From Oryzias latipes (lineage: Eukaryota; Chordata; Actinopteri; Beloniformes; Adrianichthyidae): DNA of 64,000 bases. The stretch spans positions 9,329,261 through 9,393,260 of the forward strand of contig NC_019866.2 in assembly GCF_002234675.1 (NCBI RefSeq), given 5' to 3'. The position numbers and the translations under genes were made by a program. Within the stretch, counting starts at the first letter, position 1. Each line of letters opens with the position of its first letter. The notes under the pieces are model-generated. The model was given only the letters and a program-made list of their open reading frames with translations. It was not told the DNA's origin and ran no database searches. Positions 25,561 to 37,825 of the stretch are shown piece by piece.

Positions 25561-26236
25561 TATTTACAAAACTACTATTCTTGTTTGTATACCGTTCTTG
25601 TTGAAAGAAACTCTTTTTATTTGAATTATTAACTCATTTGTTCGCTGGTAAATCTTGAGCATGCGCAGGACTTGACCTTTTCAGTAAAGCATGAAGGTGA
25701 AAACACACAAACGGAAAATTCCTCTATTTGCAAAACCCTTTCCTCTTACTATTTAACTACAGGGACCAATGAAGTCTCCCTGGATTAACTTCTATTAATT
25801 TCAAAGGTAGACATTTTTGGAGTTACCCTGCCTCCTGCTGAGAGCTTTAGTCACTGCTTTCTTTCTTTCTTTTATTTATTTTAATAATTTAATTGATCAA
25901 TTTACTTCATCTTATAATATCTTGCATTTTTAGGTCACTGGAATTTGGTTGTTGACACAGATTGTCCTTTAACTGCACTTGATTGCAAACTGTAAATTTG
26001 TTAATTTTAAAAAGTACATTTTATTTTTGTTTGTTTATTTCAAATACCCTGTTTCAGATGTTCAACAGCAAAAACCCCAAAGCACAATTCTACACAACCT
26101 GTTGACTTTTCTCAGTTGTTAACGCCCAAAAAGTGGATCTGATCGATTTATCAGACCCATTTTAAATAAAGTTTTAATTTATAAAGAAACTATACCCACC
26201 ATCAAATTTAAAAATGGCCTTTTATTTCTTTCGTTC

Positions 26237-26280
26237 CTTCATTCATTCATTCATTCATTCATTCATTCATTCATTCATTC
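26237..26280. repeat. (ATTC)n tetranucleotide repeat
   Basis: About eleven tandem ATTC units in the plpp2/TNF-ligand intergenic region. Confidence 0.95.
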
Positions 26281-27398
26281 TTTTTAGATGTAAGCAAAAG
26301 AAATAAGTTTGAAGACATTAAAACGATAAGGTTTATTTATGGGTGTGACAATAATCGCATCACCGCACTTTTCTTTTCTTTTTTTTAAGTTCTGCATATG
26401 GTGCGTGATTGGAACTATAATAAACAAATTAAACACATTTATCTTTGCTGATAATTTACTTTTTCTGCTAGTCTTGTGTTCAGACTTCAAGGGCTTCTGG
26501 GGGAAAGCGTTTATTACTGTTCTCATTCACTCCCTGCGACTGCGTGCACTCTCACTCCCTCTTGCGCTGCACCCGCTCCCTCTTCTTACACACATGCGCA
26601 CGGTTTCAGCAGCACATGCACATCCTCATTCTCAAACCAAAGTTTCCGTCTTGCGAGGAAATACGACAAATTTACTGCATTCTAATTATTACAATGGATT
26701 TTGCGTTTGCTGCTTCACCACGGTGATCAAAAATCCCACACCTTCACAGCTCTACTCCAGGGCGGTTTAATAAAGAATCAGTCAGTGTTATTCTGGGGGA
26801 AACCTTTTTTTTTACTGTTCTCCTTAGCTCCGTAACACCAAACATGAACGCGCACTTAGATTTCGATGAATGTCACTACATGTTTTGTTTAGGAACCATT
26901 TTGTGCAGCGCAAAGTTAAGTGTCTGTATAAACAAAGGCAGAGCCTCCTGCCCCGCGTTCTTCACTGGTGTCAGGCTTCATGGCTACCGGAAAAGTGACA
27001 AAGTGTCTGCAGTCTTGTTTATTACCGGGCAATATATAATATTCTGAGAATATGTCTGTAAAAGAGTGCAGCTCGAGAGCGGCCCGCTGCAGAAGAATCA
27101 ACACGGACCCCCAACACACTTGTGTGTGCTCCTTCCTCCTACACAGGCGGCTGCTGACACACATACACATAGTCATTCTACAACACATATATAGATTAGT
27201 TCATTAGTTAGTTGTTACTGTCATTTGATAATAAAGAACAATGCGTTGTAATTAATTCATTTGCGATGCAAAAAATTAACATGTATATCTTTATTTTAAT
27301 TATTTTATTATGGAACTCCTGTTGTGCGCAAATAAAAGAAATGTTCTGCTTTTGACAATGAATGGTTTAATATTTCAAACCGAATTTCTAGCAGTCGT

Positions 27399-27412
27399 CC
27401 ACTAGATGGCGG
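27399..27412 (+). promoter_or_regulatory. CTCF-core-like motif
   Basis: CCACTAGATGGCGG fits the vertebrate CTCF core consensus CCASYAGRKGGCRS at every position. It lies between two divergent genes of unrelated function, a plausible insulator position. One motif match is weak evidence of binding. Confidence 0.35.
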
Positions 27413-29083
27413 TAAATCGTTAAATTTGGAGAGCTGGTGAAAATGAGGAACTAAGCACACCATATGAAAGCAATGATGTTTCTGAATATCCCCACAAATT
27501 AATCTGTACAAAAATGTATTTCTATCATATGGGATCATTCGATACAGACCAGGGTAAGGAACAGGTAATTTTTTTTTTCCTTTTTTGTAACAATAATTGC
27601 AAACTTTATGCATCTCAAATATAAAAATAACAACTACTCCCATCCAAATATATTTGGCTTTAATATTTTTTAAGATGTTTACATAACAGGGCTTGCTGTG
27701 TCTAATCTATAGAAGGTCGCTGTGTGGTTAGAAAAGAATGACATCACCCAGAAAAGCAGAAATAAGCTTTACAATTTCTGGTGTGATTTTTTTTCTTTTT
27801 TTTTCTTTCTCTTTTACGTCAAGGTTTTGAATTAGTCAAGCGAGCAGAAGGGTATTCTAAGTGCTATTCAAATTGATCTTTTTTTTTTTGTACACTGAGT
27901 GTTGTTCTGCTTCAGTTTGACGTTGTCAAATTTCACATGCACTGAACAGTTTGGTGTCATTGCAGTGTTTTTGTCAATAACTCTTCTTGACACACTTGTG
28001 TTACTTGATCAGCAGAGTTTCAAAAGGTGTCTCCCTTTTGGGCATTACATTTTGCTCGAGTCCTCGAAACACTGATGATACATACCTGAAACAGACGCCA
28101 CTCTGTTGTTTTGCCCTGAAACTTTCCCCAGAGAACAAAAGAAAAAAGTGAAACCACATGTACTGACCTCAACCAGGTCTGTAATTTAGGTGCAGGTGGG
28201 AATTTTCAACAGGTTTAGCAAGTAAACAGCATGTTTGTGGCATTCTCTGACATTTGTTTATCTACCTTGTAATGTGAGGTGAGTTATGAGATAAGAAGAG
28301 TTTTGTCATTTCTGCATTCTTTTCCTAAAGTGTGTTTCTAAATAGACAATAACAAATAACTAGTCCTATGAAAAATGTTTTTTATTTTAATGACATAAAT
28401 TCTATTTGAATTTTCTGAGAGATGTCTGTATCAATTGACTATAAAGGCTACCAAAACCACCTGTTTACATATTGATCTAATATTTTGGTGCAGAACGAAG
28501 ACAGACAAGTTGCGATAAACTTTCTGTTCTTTCTCCAGATACAGAAAAATGTCAGCACATCATTTATTATTTTCTCTGTTGAAACAATTAAGGGCGAAAA
28601 ACAGAACAAAAAACAACAGGGTAAGTGTTTTTGGGTTTCGGGAGTCTTATGATAAATAAGGAAGTATGATTCATCTACGTGCTCAGTTGTGATTGTTGAA
28701 TGATGATCTTTCTTCACTTCATTCTTCACTCCTTGGTCGAGTCTTTTTCCTCTTTTTTTGTTTCTTTTGTTTGTTTTTTTGGTAGTTGTGGTGAGTCAGA
28801 CAAAAGGGCCAGCCCCCAGAGTACAATCTGGACCTGCTCACTGCCTTTTTGAACATACATGGGAAAGTACCACTTGGATTGGCCTTTTAATCTGTAGGTA
28901 GCACAGCAGAAACACCGGCAGTCATTAACACATCCCCATCATATGCACGCAGTGAGCTCAGGAAGTCAACACTCTCTGCTTGGGTGCACAGCAAAGGAAA
29001 CTAAAGACCTGTAGATTCGTCACTTCTTCAGCTGTCTTCCTGCAACCAAGTTGAGGCCGCTGAATACCGCTACCGGAGGGACG

Positions 29084-30795
29084 ATGCCACAACAAACCCA
29101 GCATGTTCTTCTCAACATCCTCCTGTTGTGGACCACCGTCATTTCCATAATCCAGATTGTGTTGCTCAGCCTCTTCTTCACAGCAGGACAGCGTGGTTTG
29201 GTAAGATTTTCAGGATTAATTCAATCACATTTCCAAATGCTGAAATACATCTGGGTCGCTCACATTTGAATGAAATACTCTGATGATTTTTTTGCTCTAC
29301 ACCTGAGGAGTGCAGCTGCTCTTTTATGTGGCTTTGGTAGCTGAGCAGCTGCAGAGAAAAAATGCCTCTGAAGGAATCTGGTTCTCATGTCAGCAGCTTG
29401 TGCGTGTGGTCTGCAGCTCCCATGACTTCCATTTAGTGAAAGTCTTTTCATCATTCCAACTTTTATAGAGTAATCTGTTTCGCTGAGATCATGCAAGGCA
29501 GTGCAGAAGTCATCGGGTTTAAGAATCCTATGTGAAGTAATGAATCAGTGTGGTGGATCCATGAGGCAAATGTGTTTTAGTGTAGAAAGAGAATAATGCA
29601 GAAGAATGTGGTTCTCAAACTAAATCAGGTTTCAGTGTTCTGACATTGTTTTTATTTGGAGCAGTCTTTCTTTACACCTTCAGTTTGATTATTCATTTTT
29701 AAAACTTTGCAGCAGCCTAATTTTTGAGCTCACGTTGGCTGTTTGTTTTTGATTTTTTTACAGTGTCCAGACTGCAACACCCCAGAAAAAAGGGTACAAC
29801 TCCCACAGCCAACCACGCCACCCGTAAGACACTCCCAGTTAGGATTTTCATGCTTGACCCTCACTGGTCTCAGTGTTGGGACAAAATGTCATATTTTTAA
29901 CTTTTGTTTGCAAAAGATCCCTGTGTGACGGAATGGAACTCCTTCCGACTTGCTCTTTAATCTCTTCCATTGCTTTGTTTGAGTTCGTCATGTCAGTCAA
30001 ACCGCTCTCCTAACCTCTTGAAGGAAGCGCAGTGACGTCACTGCCACATTCGGGGAAATGCCACCAAACTAAACTTCTCTCTTCGTTTATCTTCCCTCAA
30101 TTCTCTCACATGTGCAGTTTTTGTTTTCTGCTGTGTTTATGTTAAAGTTTCAAACTGCATTCTAAAGTTTTTCATGAAATATAATATCTATGGTTGTCAC
30201 TATGTGGAAACTCTTTAAACAATGCAATTTAAGGTGGCATTTGTAGATATTAAAAGGTATTCTTTCATTTCAGCAAAACTCCTCTGATGATGCACTTCTC
30301 TTAGGAAAAGGAATGATGCTCTCTTTCAAGGGGAGCCATAATAATAATAACAAAGGTATGTAGTTAGCTTTCCAAACATTCTATAAATGAGTAATCAGGA
30401 TTCTGAAATGATGAATAATAAAGTCAACAAGTAAAATAAGTTTCCATGTTTCCGCAGATCAGACAGAGATTGCATGGACCGCAGCAAATCCAAACGAAAA
30501 GCTGTATTCTACCGTAAATCGTCAAATACGGATGGATGGATACTATTTCCTAACTCTGCAGGTGACGCTGTGTGAAAAAAGTCCGAAAAAGGAAAAAGTG
30601 ATGTTGACCATCAATGGTGAGGTTAAGCTGGAGGGTTGGATTGACCAAAACACAAACAGCACAGGGGTGCTGAGCAGAGCGATGGAACTGTCTGCTGGAG
30701 GGATACTGAAGGTCACCATTACGTCTCCAAAGCTATGTATCAACACCAATGAATCTGTGACGCACATGGGTATCATCTTCATCACCAAACATTGA
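29084..30795 (+). CDS. TNF superfamily ligand, TNFSF9/CD70-like, four exons
   Basis: Exons 29084-29200, 29764-29823, 30274-30355, 30458-30795 (stop TGA); all junctions are GT-AG and the phases agree; 198 aa. It is a type II membrane protein: short cytoplasmic N-terminus, one helix at residues 8-33 (LLNILLLWTTVISIIQIVLL), a stalk with a CPDC motif encoded by exon 2, and a C-terminal TNF-homology domain from about residue 88, with DGYYFLTLQVTL as a central strand and GIIFITKH as the last strand. Such ligands form trimers that stimulate TNF receptors on lymphocytes. Weak conservation prevents a firm ortholog call. Adjacency to tnfsf14, as in the mammalian TNFSF9-CD70-TNFSF14 cluster, points to TNFSF9 or CD70. 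The TTG 33 nt upstream is not a likely start; the first ATG is used. Confidence 0.88.
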
Positions 30796-32030
30796 TGTGG
30801 TTCTTATTTTCTGGTTTCTCTGGCATGTTCCGGGCAACCCTCCATGTCTGGAGCTTCCGTTCCCTGTAAATCCGCAGTCATGCAGACAAGACTGGGTCCC
30901 TCCAAAGACTCGTTTGAGACAGAGCAGTCTTGGTATTCCACTTATGGGTCGGCAGAACACTTGACTGCATAGCTGCTGGAACACATTATAGATTTGGGAA
31001 CATTTTTGTACAAGAAAAAAAAAACACAGCAAAAATGAGCAAAATAATTTGTAAAAACTGTCACAAAACAATGACAAAAGGAATATTTTCATTGATGTCC
31101 TTTGCATCTATATATCAGATGCAAACTGCTGTGAGGTTTTGCATCATCACTACATATCTGTTTCTAAGCTGATATGCTCAAGAAACACTTCTCAAAAAAA
31201 GTCAAACTCATCGAAACAGTATTTCAAAACGATTGTATCACAAGCTATTTTGTTTATTTATATTGACCAGAACTAAAGAAGTAAATCTTTTTTTACTTTA
31301 TCTTAGCTTTGAGTGTGATCAAAGTAAAAATTCAGAGAGAAATATTGTTTATTTATTGGTCTGAATTATAACATTGCAAAATGTAAGATGTTTAAAAATG
31401 ATGTGCCGCATTTACTGGTGGGAAACCTAATTTCTTTATTTGAACAAGATCATTTGCACAACTCCTTTTATATCTACTTCAAGTTTTTTGCTTTCAAACG
31501 TTGTCTTCTGTATGTTCCTGTATTTAAGTTTATTTATTTATTTTGAGGCATTTTTGTGTTCTATAGATATAAAAATGTATTTAAAAGTTCCTATTAGTTT
31601 ATTCACAATGCAATGTCCTCACATAATTGTATTTAAAATGTTTTTGAACTTTTTTAAATTTGTCCAAAATCTTTGGAGTTTTTTTTTTTTCTTTGCAATT
31701 TTGTGTTTTTCCATTTATGCGTAATGTTTGTGTAAAATATTTTTTTTGCTGACATTTTGAAATGAAGCAGCCTAATAGAAATAGCCGCCAGGGAGTAAAC
31801 ATCTGTTATAAATTCTGATACAGGAAATCTCTGGCTCTGTGGTTATGGTTTAAAGTTTTGTGTTATGAGATGTTCCTTCTTTTCAGTTCCTTTTTGTTAT
31901 ATCAAGACAGGACTTTTGCCTTAAAATTGTCACATTGCTTTTGAAACCCCCTGATGTTTTTTTCTTGTTTTTGGGGGTTTGATTTGAAAAAAATGGAATA
32001 ATTCTGTAATAAAATATTTTTTTAACCACT
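30796..32030 (+). promoter_or_regulatory. 3' UTR of the TNF ligand with AU-rich elements and poly(A) signal
   Basis: Contains the nonamer TTATTTATT at 31349-31357 and overlapping copies at 31530-31538 and 31534-31542, the class of AU-rich element that destabilises cytokine mRNAs. An AATAAA at 32008-32013 is the first convincing poly(A) signal after these, giving a UTR of about 1.2 kb. The UTR extent is inferred. Confidence 0.6.
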
Positions 32031-35000
32031 TTCTATTACTTGGAGGGTTGATGTGCGGCTATTCAGGTCTAATGAAATTGCAAAAAATGATTAGGTGCGT
32101 CTCATTGTGAGTCACTTTTGAGACCCCACATTTAAAGTGAAAGTGAGAGGTCATGAGTTAACAGTGGGAGACCACAATAAAAGGAAACGATAATGGGACC
32201 CTCCTTATCAACATCAGTTGACAAATCCCTGAGAAGCCACAACAACAACAAAAAAGACCACCAGCAATCATACTAACCCTTTGTCTCTTTTGCTGAAAAC
32301 AATCTAGTCCAAAAAAATGATGGAAAATAAAGCCACAAATGAAAGTCAAAAAGCATAGCTTATGTGTAAATGTTATCTGAAAACTTTCCAGATCTCAGCC
32401 ACATAGCTACTTTCCAGCCCACTCATTCAGTTGCTGCCACCACGGCTTTCTGTGAAACAAACAGATGTCCAAGATGCTAAATTCCAGTGCAGAAAGTGTG
32501 TACAAGTACCCCCCACCCACTCTACTTCATATATTAGATGTCTTATATGGGTTTCCATAATACAATCCCACAGCATCAAAGAAATCCTTTGTGCAAAAAC
32601 ATCCTGGTTTGCAGCATTTTCTGTGTAAATCAAGCTTTTCCCGAAAGCTTGATTAGCACAGAAAGGTCATGTTTTTCTTTGGCGTGCTCTTTGAGTTGTG
32701 ATATTAATCACCAATATAAATGACTCCGTCTTGATTTTCAAGTTTTAAAGATGTTATCTGGGATTTTTCTCTGACTAGAAAAAAAAAAGATTTTTCAGCC
32801 AATCTAGTTTTTACTATCATTAATAAGCAAAAATATGTGATTGTGTGCGTTTGGTTCAATAAATTCTACACAAAAAGTTGATAAAAAATCCTGTGTTTTT
32901 CTCTCCATGAACAAGAGCCTAACACCAGGGGACAGTATTTAGCTGTGAAATGTTTGATCCTCTGTTTTACTTTTGCAATGTTTGCAGAGCTAGCTTTAGG
33001 ACTTAACACATAGTGTGACTATTGAATGAAAAACTAAAGTGTAACATGAGTTTTTCTTATCTTTTATAGGTTTTAAATGTGGGGAAGTGTGACAATTGAG
33101 CTACCTGTGACAGCACAATTCTGATCTATTAATGGAAAACTGTGTTTTTTATGGAAGTTCATTTCTGAAAATGAGTCCTAAAAGGGCAATCTCATCCTAC
33201 ACAAATTCTCTGTAACGACAATCTGGTCTAGATTCTAATTAAGATTTGGTATGCATCAAAGTAACCACACTGCTTTTACTGCTCCCCCTTCTTTGTGTGT
33301 GTTGTCTTTGCACACCTCACGGGTCTGCCAGCGCTGGAAGGTAATGAGTCACAGGCACATCAGGAAAATCGAAACATCCGAGCAAAGTTCACACAAACTC
33401 TGACTTAAACAAAAACCTGATCTGTTTTTTAAAAAAAACTGGAGTGTGTCAGTGGTTGGCAAAGTTTTCTTTCAAAGGAGTTTGAGGTTCACAAACATTT
33501 GTAGACAGGATCTCTCTCAAAATAGCCATGCAGACCCATGACACTGTGCTTTCTCCACTATCGCCATCAGGGTTGGAAAGTGAGTCAGGCAATTTGCTAC
33601 ACTGACACCCCCTTCCCCCAGCATCCCCTAATACCACTTCCGTTTCGGTTTACGAACATACAAATCTGTGGGTGTTTTCATGAGCAACTTCTTCGAACAG
33701 TCACAGATGAAGGGAAAGTGCAACAGTGACTGTGGGAGACTCAAAAGAAGAAAAAGCTTCCGAATAGTAAGTCTTTCTGGTTGAGACCATCTCAGTGCAA
33801 GTGTTGGTAAGAATGATTTAGGTTAGACTGTGGAAGACAGTAGCACGAAAGCATGTGGTAATTTACCCCACAACCACTAATAGATGGGGGAAAAAATGTT
33901 TGAATATTAGTTCTGAAGTTTAAAGCCTACATTGTCAGTATGACACATTTTTAGTGAGAGCTTAAAATACAAATTAAAAGAAGAATTATCTTCTAATTGC
34001 AATATAATCAGAAAATTAAATTTAATTGGAACTTATAAGGCCCTGAAATAGGGACATACAGGCTTGGAGCTCAGTGGTGTTGGACTCCAGGCCTGATGTT
34101 TTAGAAACCCAGCTGATTACCTGGATCAGGTATTTTGCGAATAAGATGCTACAATTGCCGGTTACTTAGAAAAATATGTCGGACACTGGTCCCCAGTGCC
34201 TGGAGTTTCACACCTGTGACTCAGATGAATGACATCTAGCACACTAAACTGGGTTATCACACGTTTAACCAAAGCCACGTCAAATGCAGAAACCAAGTCC
34301 ATTCTGCAGCACTTAACAAAAATGTCGGCATCTTTTTAATATTTCCCAAACAGGCTTCAGCTGTCAGGCAGAAGAACTTGCAATGGCCTTCAGAAAACAT
34401 TCTTTGGCAGATTATAACTGAAAGTCCATGCAAGCAGATGAAGAGCATTGGGAGCCATGATAAGTCAGCTGGCAATGATTTTAGGCTTTCAAGAATTTTT
34501 AATGTTTGGATTAAGACTATTTATGTAGCTCAGCTGAGGGTTGCATTCTGGAGTAATGGTTATAGCAATCTCACCTCACAGAAAGAAGGACTAGTTCAAA
34601 TCCTAGCTGTGTCCTTTCTGTGACTAGTTTACATGGTCTTTCCCTGTACATCTTCATTTTTTTCTACGGGCACTCCGACTTCCTCCCATAGCCCAAAAAC
34701 GTGCTTCAAAGGGTAAATAATGATTCTAAAATGTCCCTATGTGAGTGTGTGTGACTGTGTAGCCCTGTGACAGACTGATGACCTATCCGATGAATACCCC
34801 AACTTCACTCAGCAGCAACTGTGACCCCAAAAAGGATTCAGCAAGTTAAGGAAATGGATGGACGCATGGGTAGCTCGGCGTGTCAATGTCCTTAAAAACC
34901 TGCAGGTACAATGAGGTGAATATCAATAACTCCCTGCAAGCCTATAACTACTAACCACAAACAAAAGGAAAGTTTTGCAAGATGAAACATTTTTCTTTAA

Positions 35001-35430
35001 GAAATGTTGTCATTGTGGCATTTAAATGTATGTGTACAACACAATTTGACTCCACATTGGTGTTACAACAGGAAATTCAGTAATGCGTCCATTTTCTTAA
35101 AATTTTAGGTTCTTCTGCGTTTTGGCTTATTTTGTTAAGTTTGCATTTTTCAACTTGCATTGATTTTTATTCTGGATCACATTTGTTTATAAGATACCTT
35201 GCAGATTTGTGTGACTGTGCCCAAAAGTGTGCCAGTTTTTTCTTTTTTCTGTAAACCGTATACTTCTGCACCATAAAAATGCATTTCTGATGTGTGGTTG
35301 AAGCGAGTGGGCGACATTTTGCTGCTACTGAGACCACTCAGCCTTCTGCACAAACTCCTTTGATGAAGCAGGAAGTCATTGCAGCTGCAAAGCGCAACAA
35401 AGAGACCCTAAAAACCAAGTGAAACATGAC
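32031..35430. other. Intergenic DNA between the two TNF ligand genes
   Basis: The two genes converge here. No exon recognised; it carries one SINE-like repeat (34510-34875) and otherwise unremarkable AT-rich sequence. Confidence 0.55.
34510..34875 (+). mobile_element. tRNA-derived SINE-like repeat
   Basis: The head resembles a Pol III promoter (AGTAATGGTTATAGCA and a B-box-like AGTTCAAATCC near 34593). The body holds the familiar fish-repeat string GGGCACTCCGACTTCCTCCC, and the tail ends in GGATGGA. It is diverged, so probably old and inactive. Confidence 0.7.
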
Positions 35431-35821
35431 CTTTCTCTGTTTATTTCATTACATAAATGTGCACCAATAAAGCATAATAATGCACATTAATCTCGCAGGA
35501 ATAAATTAATGTGTGCAATAAGTGTTTAAGCAGAAATTTCACAGTTACATTATGCAGGAGCATGATAAATTGAGTAGAAAATAAACATAGACTATCAAAG
35601 TTTAAGGCTTTCAATTTGGTATAAAAAAAAACGTTTGAAAAGTTCAAGTAAAACTTTCACCCACAACATAAAGCCACCATCACAGTCACCCCAACATGCA
35701 GCATAATCATTTTACACCTTTGCTGCTTGTGGTCTTTCATGTCAAACAAAAGTCCCTGAGAAATTTTTCAGAATTACATTCTCTTATAGGAAGAGATCAG
35801 TGAGGAGTAAAAACGTGCTAT
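35431..35821 (-). other. 3' UTR of tnfsf14 with a candidate poly(A) signal
   Basis: TTTATT at 35440-35445 reads AATAAA on the minus strand, about 380 nt after the stop codon, and gives a plausible 3' end. Several ATTTA pentamers are present but no long AU-rich cluster. Confidence 0.4.
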
Positions 35822-37674
35822 CTATATCATAAATGCTCCAAAGAAGTTCTCCATGGATTTGTGTCGGAGGACATGGCTTGAATCACTGACGTTCACATAA
35901 AGAGAATCGTTTTGGAGGAGATGAAACACTCCAGCCAGGTAACTGTTGGACCTCGTCGCTGCGTGACTATTGGACTTTGTTGAGCACAAACGCGGAGAGT
36001 ACTTTCTGGCCAGAAGAAGGGTGATATTTGCCCCAGCCATTCGTTCAGTGTGTCGCATGACATAGTGGTAAAAACTGTCTTTTTCTAAGTAGAACACTTT
36101 TGAGTAGATATAATAATAGCCCTCTTGGTGGATGATTAGGTTGCCCTCCCTGTAGCTCATTTCATACAGAAGAGGATCTGCAATCCTGCTCCAAGACAGG
36201 ATATGCTTTCCATGAACCACGTCTTGTCCATCTGGAAAATCAGAAATATTTTTTTAGTGGTAGTCAACCCCTACTGTTGGCTTTAATGAGAAAACAGAAG
36301 CTGAATTCACCTGTCAAATGTGCAACCGGTTTGGAAGGAAGAACATCGTGTACGGACGTTTTAGTGGGAGTTGTAACTTCACCTGTGAGGGAGAAATATA
36401 TATTGTTGCTTTGTTGACCATGTTTTGCAAAATAAAGTAGAAAACAAGTAGACATATCCTTCAAAAAAAATCTATTTTTTGTTGTTTTTATAGGGTTGAA
36501 ATTACATTTCAAAATATTCCAATGATTTACAATGAGACATTTCTTTATATGGGTCTATATGAGAAAATAAGTGCTTGTATACTCACCTCCAACTTGCTTG
36601 GAGAATGACATCTCATGTTTCTGCCCAAAGGTATGCATAAAAGAAGTGTTATTTGAAAGTGGTCTTTAAAAATAGTTTTACACTTCATGTCTGAACACCA
36701 CCGCTGGTTCTTGCAGGACAATTTGTTTCTGAATAGAACAAGGTGGCCTCTTTCATTGTTAGTGAAACGTAGGCAACCTCACAAGTTTGAAATAGAATTA
36801 GACCACTTCCTTTCTGTTTCTTCTTTGCACAGCATGTCAGAAAAAATATGTCTTTACTTCAATAAAAAAAAAAAGATGATTGCTGCTCTCATGTACATCT
36901 GCCATTAGCGCTGGACAGGATAACAAATCAGAAACGTTTTTGTTTTTTAACCATTCGTTAAAGCAAAGTGTCATCTGTAGTCGCACTTTCTCTTTTTTTT
37001 GTCACACTGAGTTCTAAAACTATTTCTAGCACGAAAGTAAACTTTTAAAGCTTGAAAGATCTTTTTTTTCATCAGTGTTTTGTAACTGTTTACATGCTTA
37101 ATTTCAAATGATATTTGAAAAGCGATAGTTCTTCTAAAGTTCATAATAAAAGTCCAATTTAATCCGGGAAGACTTAAAGGGTAAATTTTAGAGTAATTCT
37201 GAGATTTTCATGAGATGGTTAGGTCAAGGACAGACTTTTAGAACATTTTATAGTGACAAATTGTCAATATTATCTTTAACATAAATGCCTTTTTTATTAA
37301 ACATATTAAAATAAAACGTTGTGTAGGAAAGAAAAAAATAAATTGAGAATTAAGTTGAATCAGTTCTTCAATTAAAAGGGTGATTAGGAGCACGAGAATG
37401 TAAAAAGACAACAACAAAAACATTAATACTGTTAAAAAAATATGAAATCAGATTTTCTTCAGATGATACTTACAGCTTCAGATTGATAAAGTCGATAGAT
37501 AAAGCAGGCTTCAATGACAATGCAGCTCAGAGCCAGGCTCATCAACACAAACAACAAGGTCTGCCCAAAATTGCTTTGCTGTCCCCGTTGTTTCATCCTG
37601 GGCGGCAATGGAGGCATAGTGGCCTGAGTGTCCACCAGATACGGAGGCCTCCCCAATGATGTTTTAGAAAACAT
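35822..37674 (-). CDS. tnfsf14: TNF superfamily member 14 (LIGHT)-like ligand, four exons
   Basis: Exons 37474-37674, 36587-36620, 36311-36382 and 35822-36231 (stop TAG) join in phase with GT-AG introns to give 238 aa. Type II membrane protein: proline-rich cytoplasmic N-terminus (1-38), helix at about 39-61 (LLFVLMSLALSCIVIEACF), a short stalk encoded by two small exons, and a TNF-homology domain from about 96. Diagnostic pieces are PVAHLTG, EGYYYIYSKV (139-148) and the C-terminal FFGAFMI, closely like the end of mammalian LIGHT (SYFGAFMV). LIGHT binds HVEM and LTBR to costimulate T cells. An NXT sequon (ANIT) may be glycosylated. The gene converges on the TNFSF9/CD70-like gene. Confidence 0.92.
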
Positions 37675-37825
37675 TTCTGCTCTTGTCTGTCCCCCAAGAC
37701 CAGAGATGTTGCTTCAAAGGGGCTCTAGCGACCTTCAGAAAAGGGAAACTCTGAGTAATGAGAAAACGTGCGAAATGGGTGGGCTCACCTCTGGTTGGTT
37801 AAAGTGCAAACGGCTCTGGTGCAAT

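Larger units (their letters stand above)
25561..29083. other. Intergenic DNA between plpp2 and the TNF ligand gene
   Basis: AT-rich, with no recognisable exon. It contains an (ATTC)n run (26237-26280), a CTCF-core-like motif (27399-27412) and a perfect AP-1 core TGAGTCA (28792-28798) about 290 bp before the TNF-ligand start codon. The two genes are divergent, so this interval carries both upstream regions. Confidence 0.55.
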
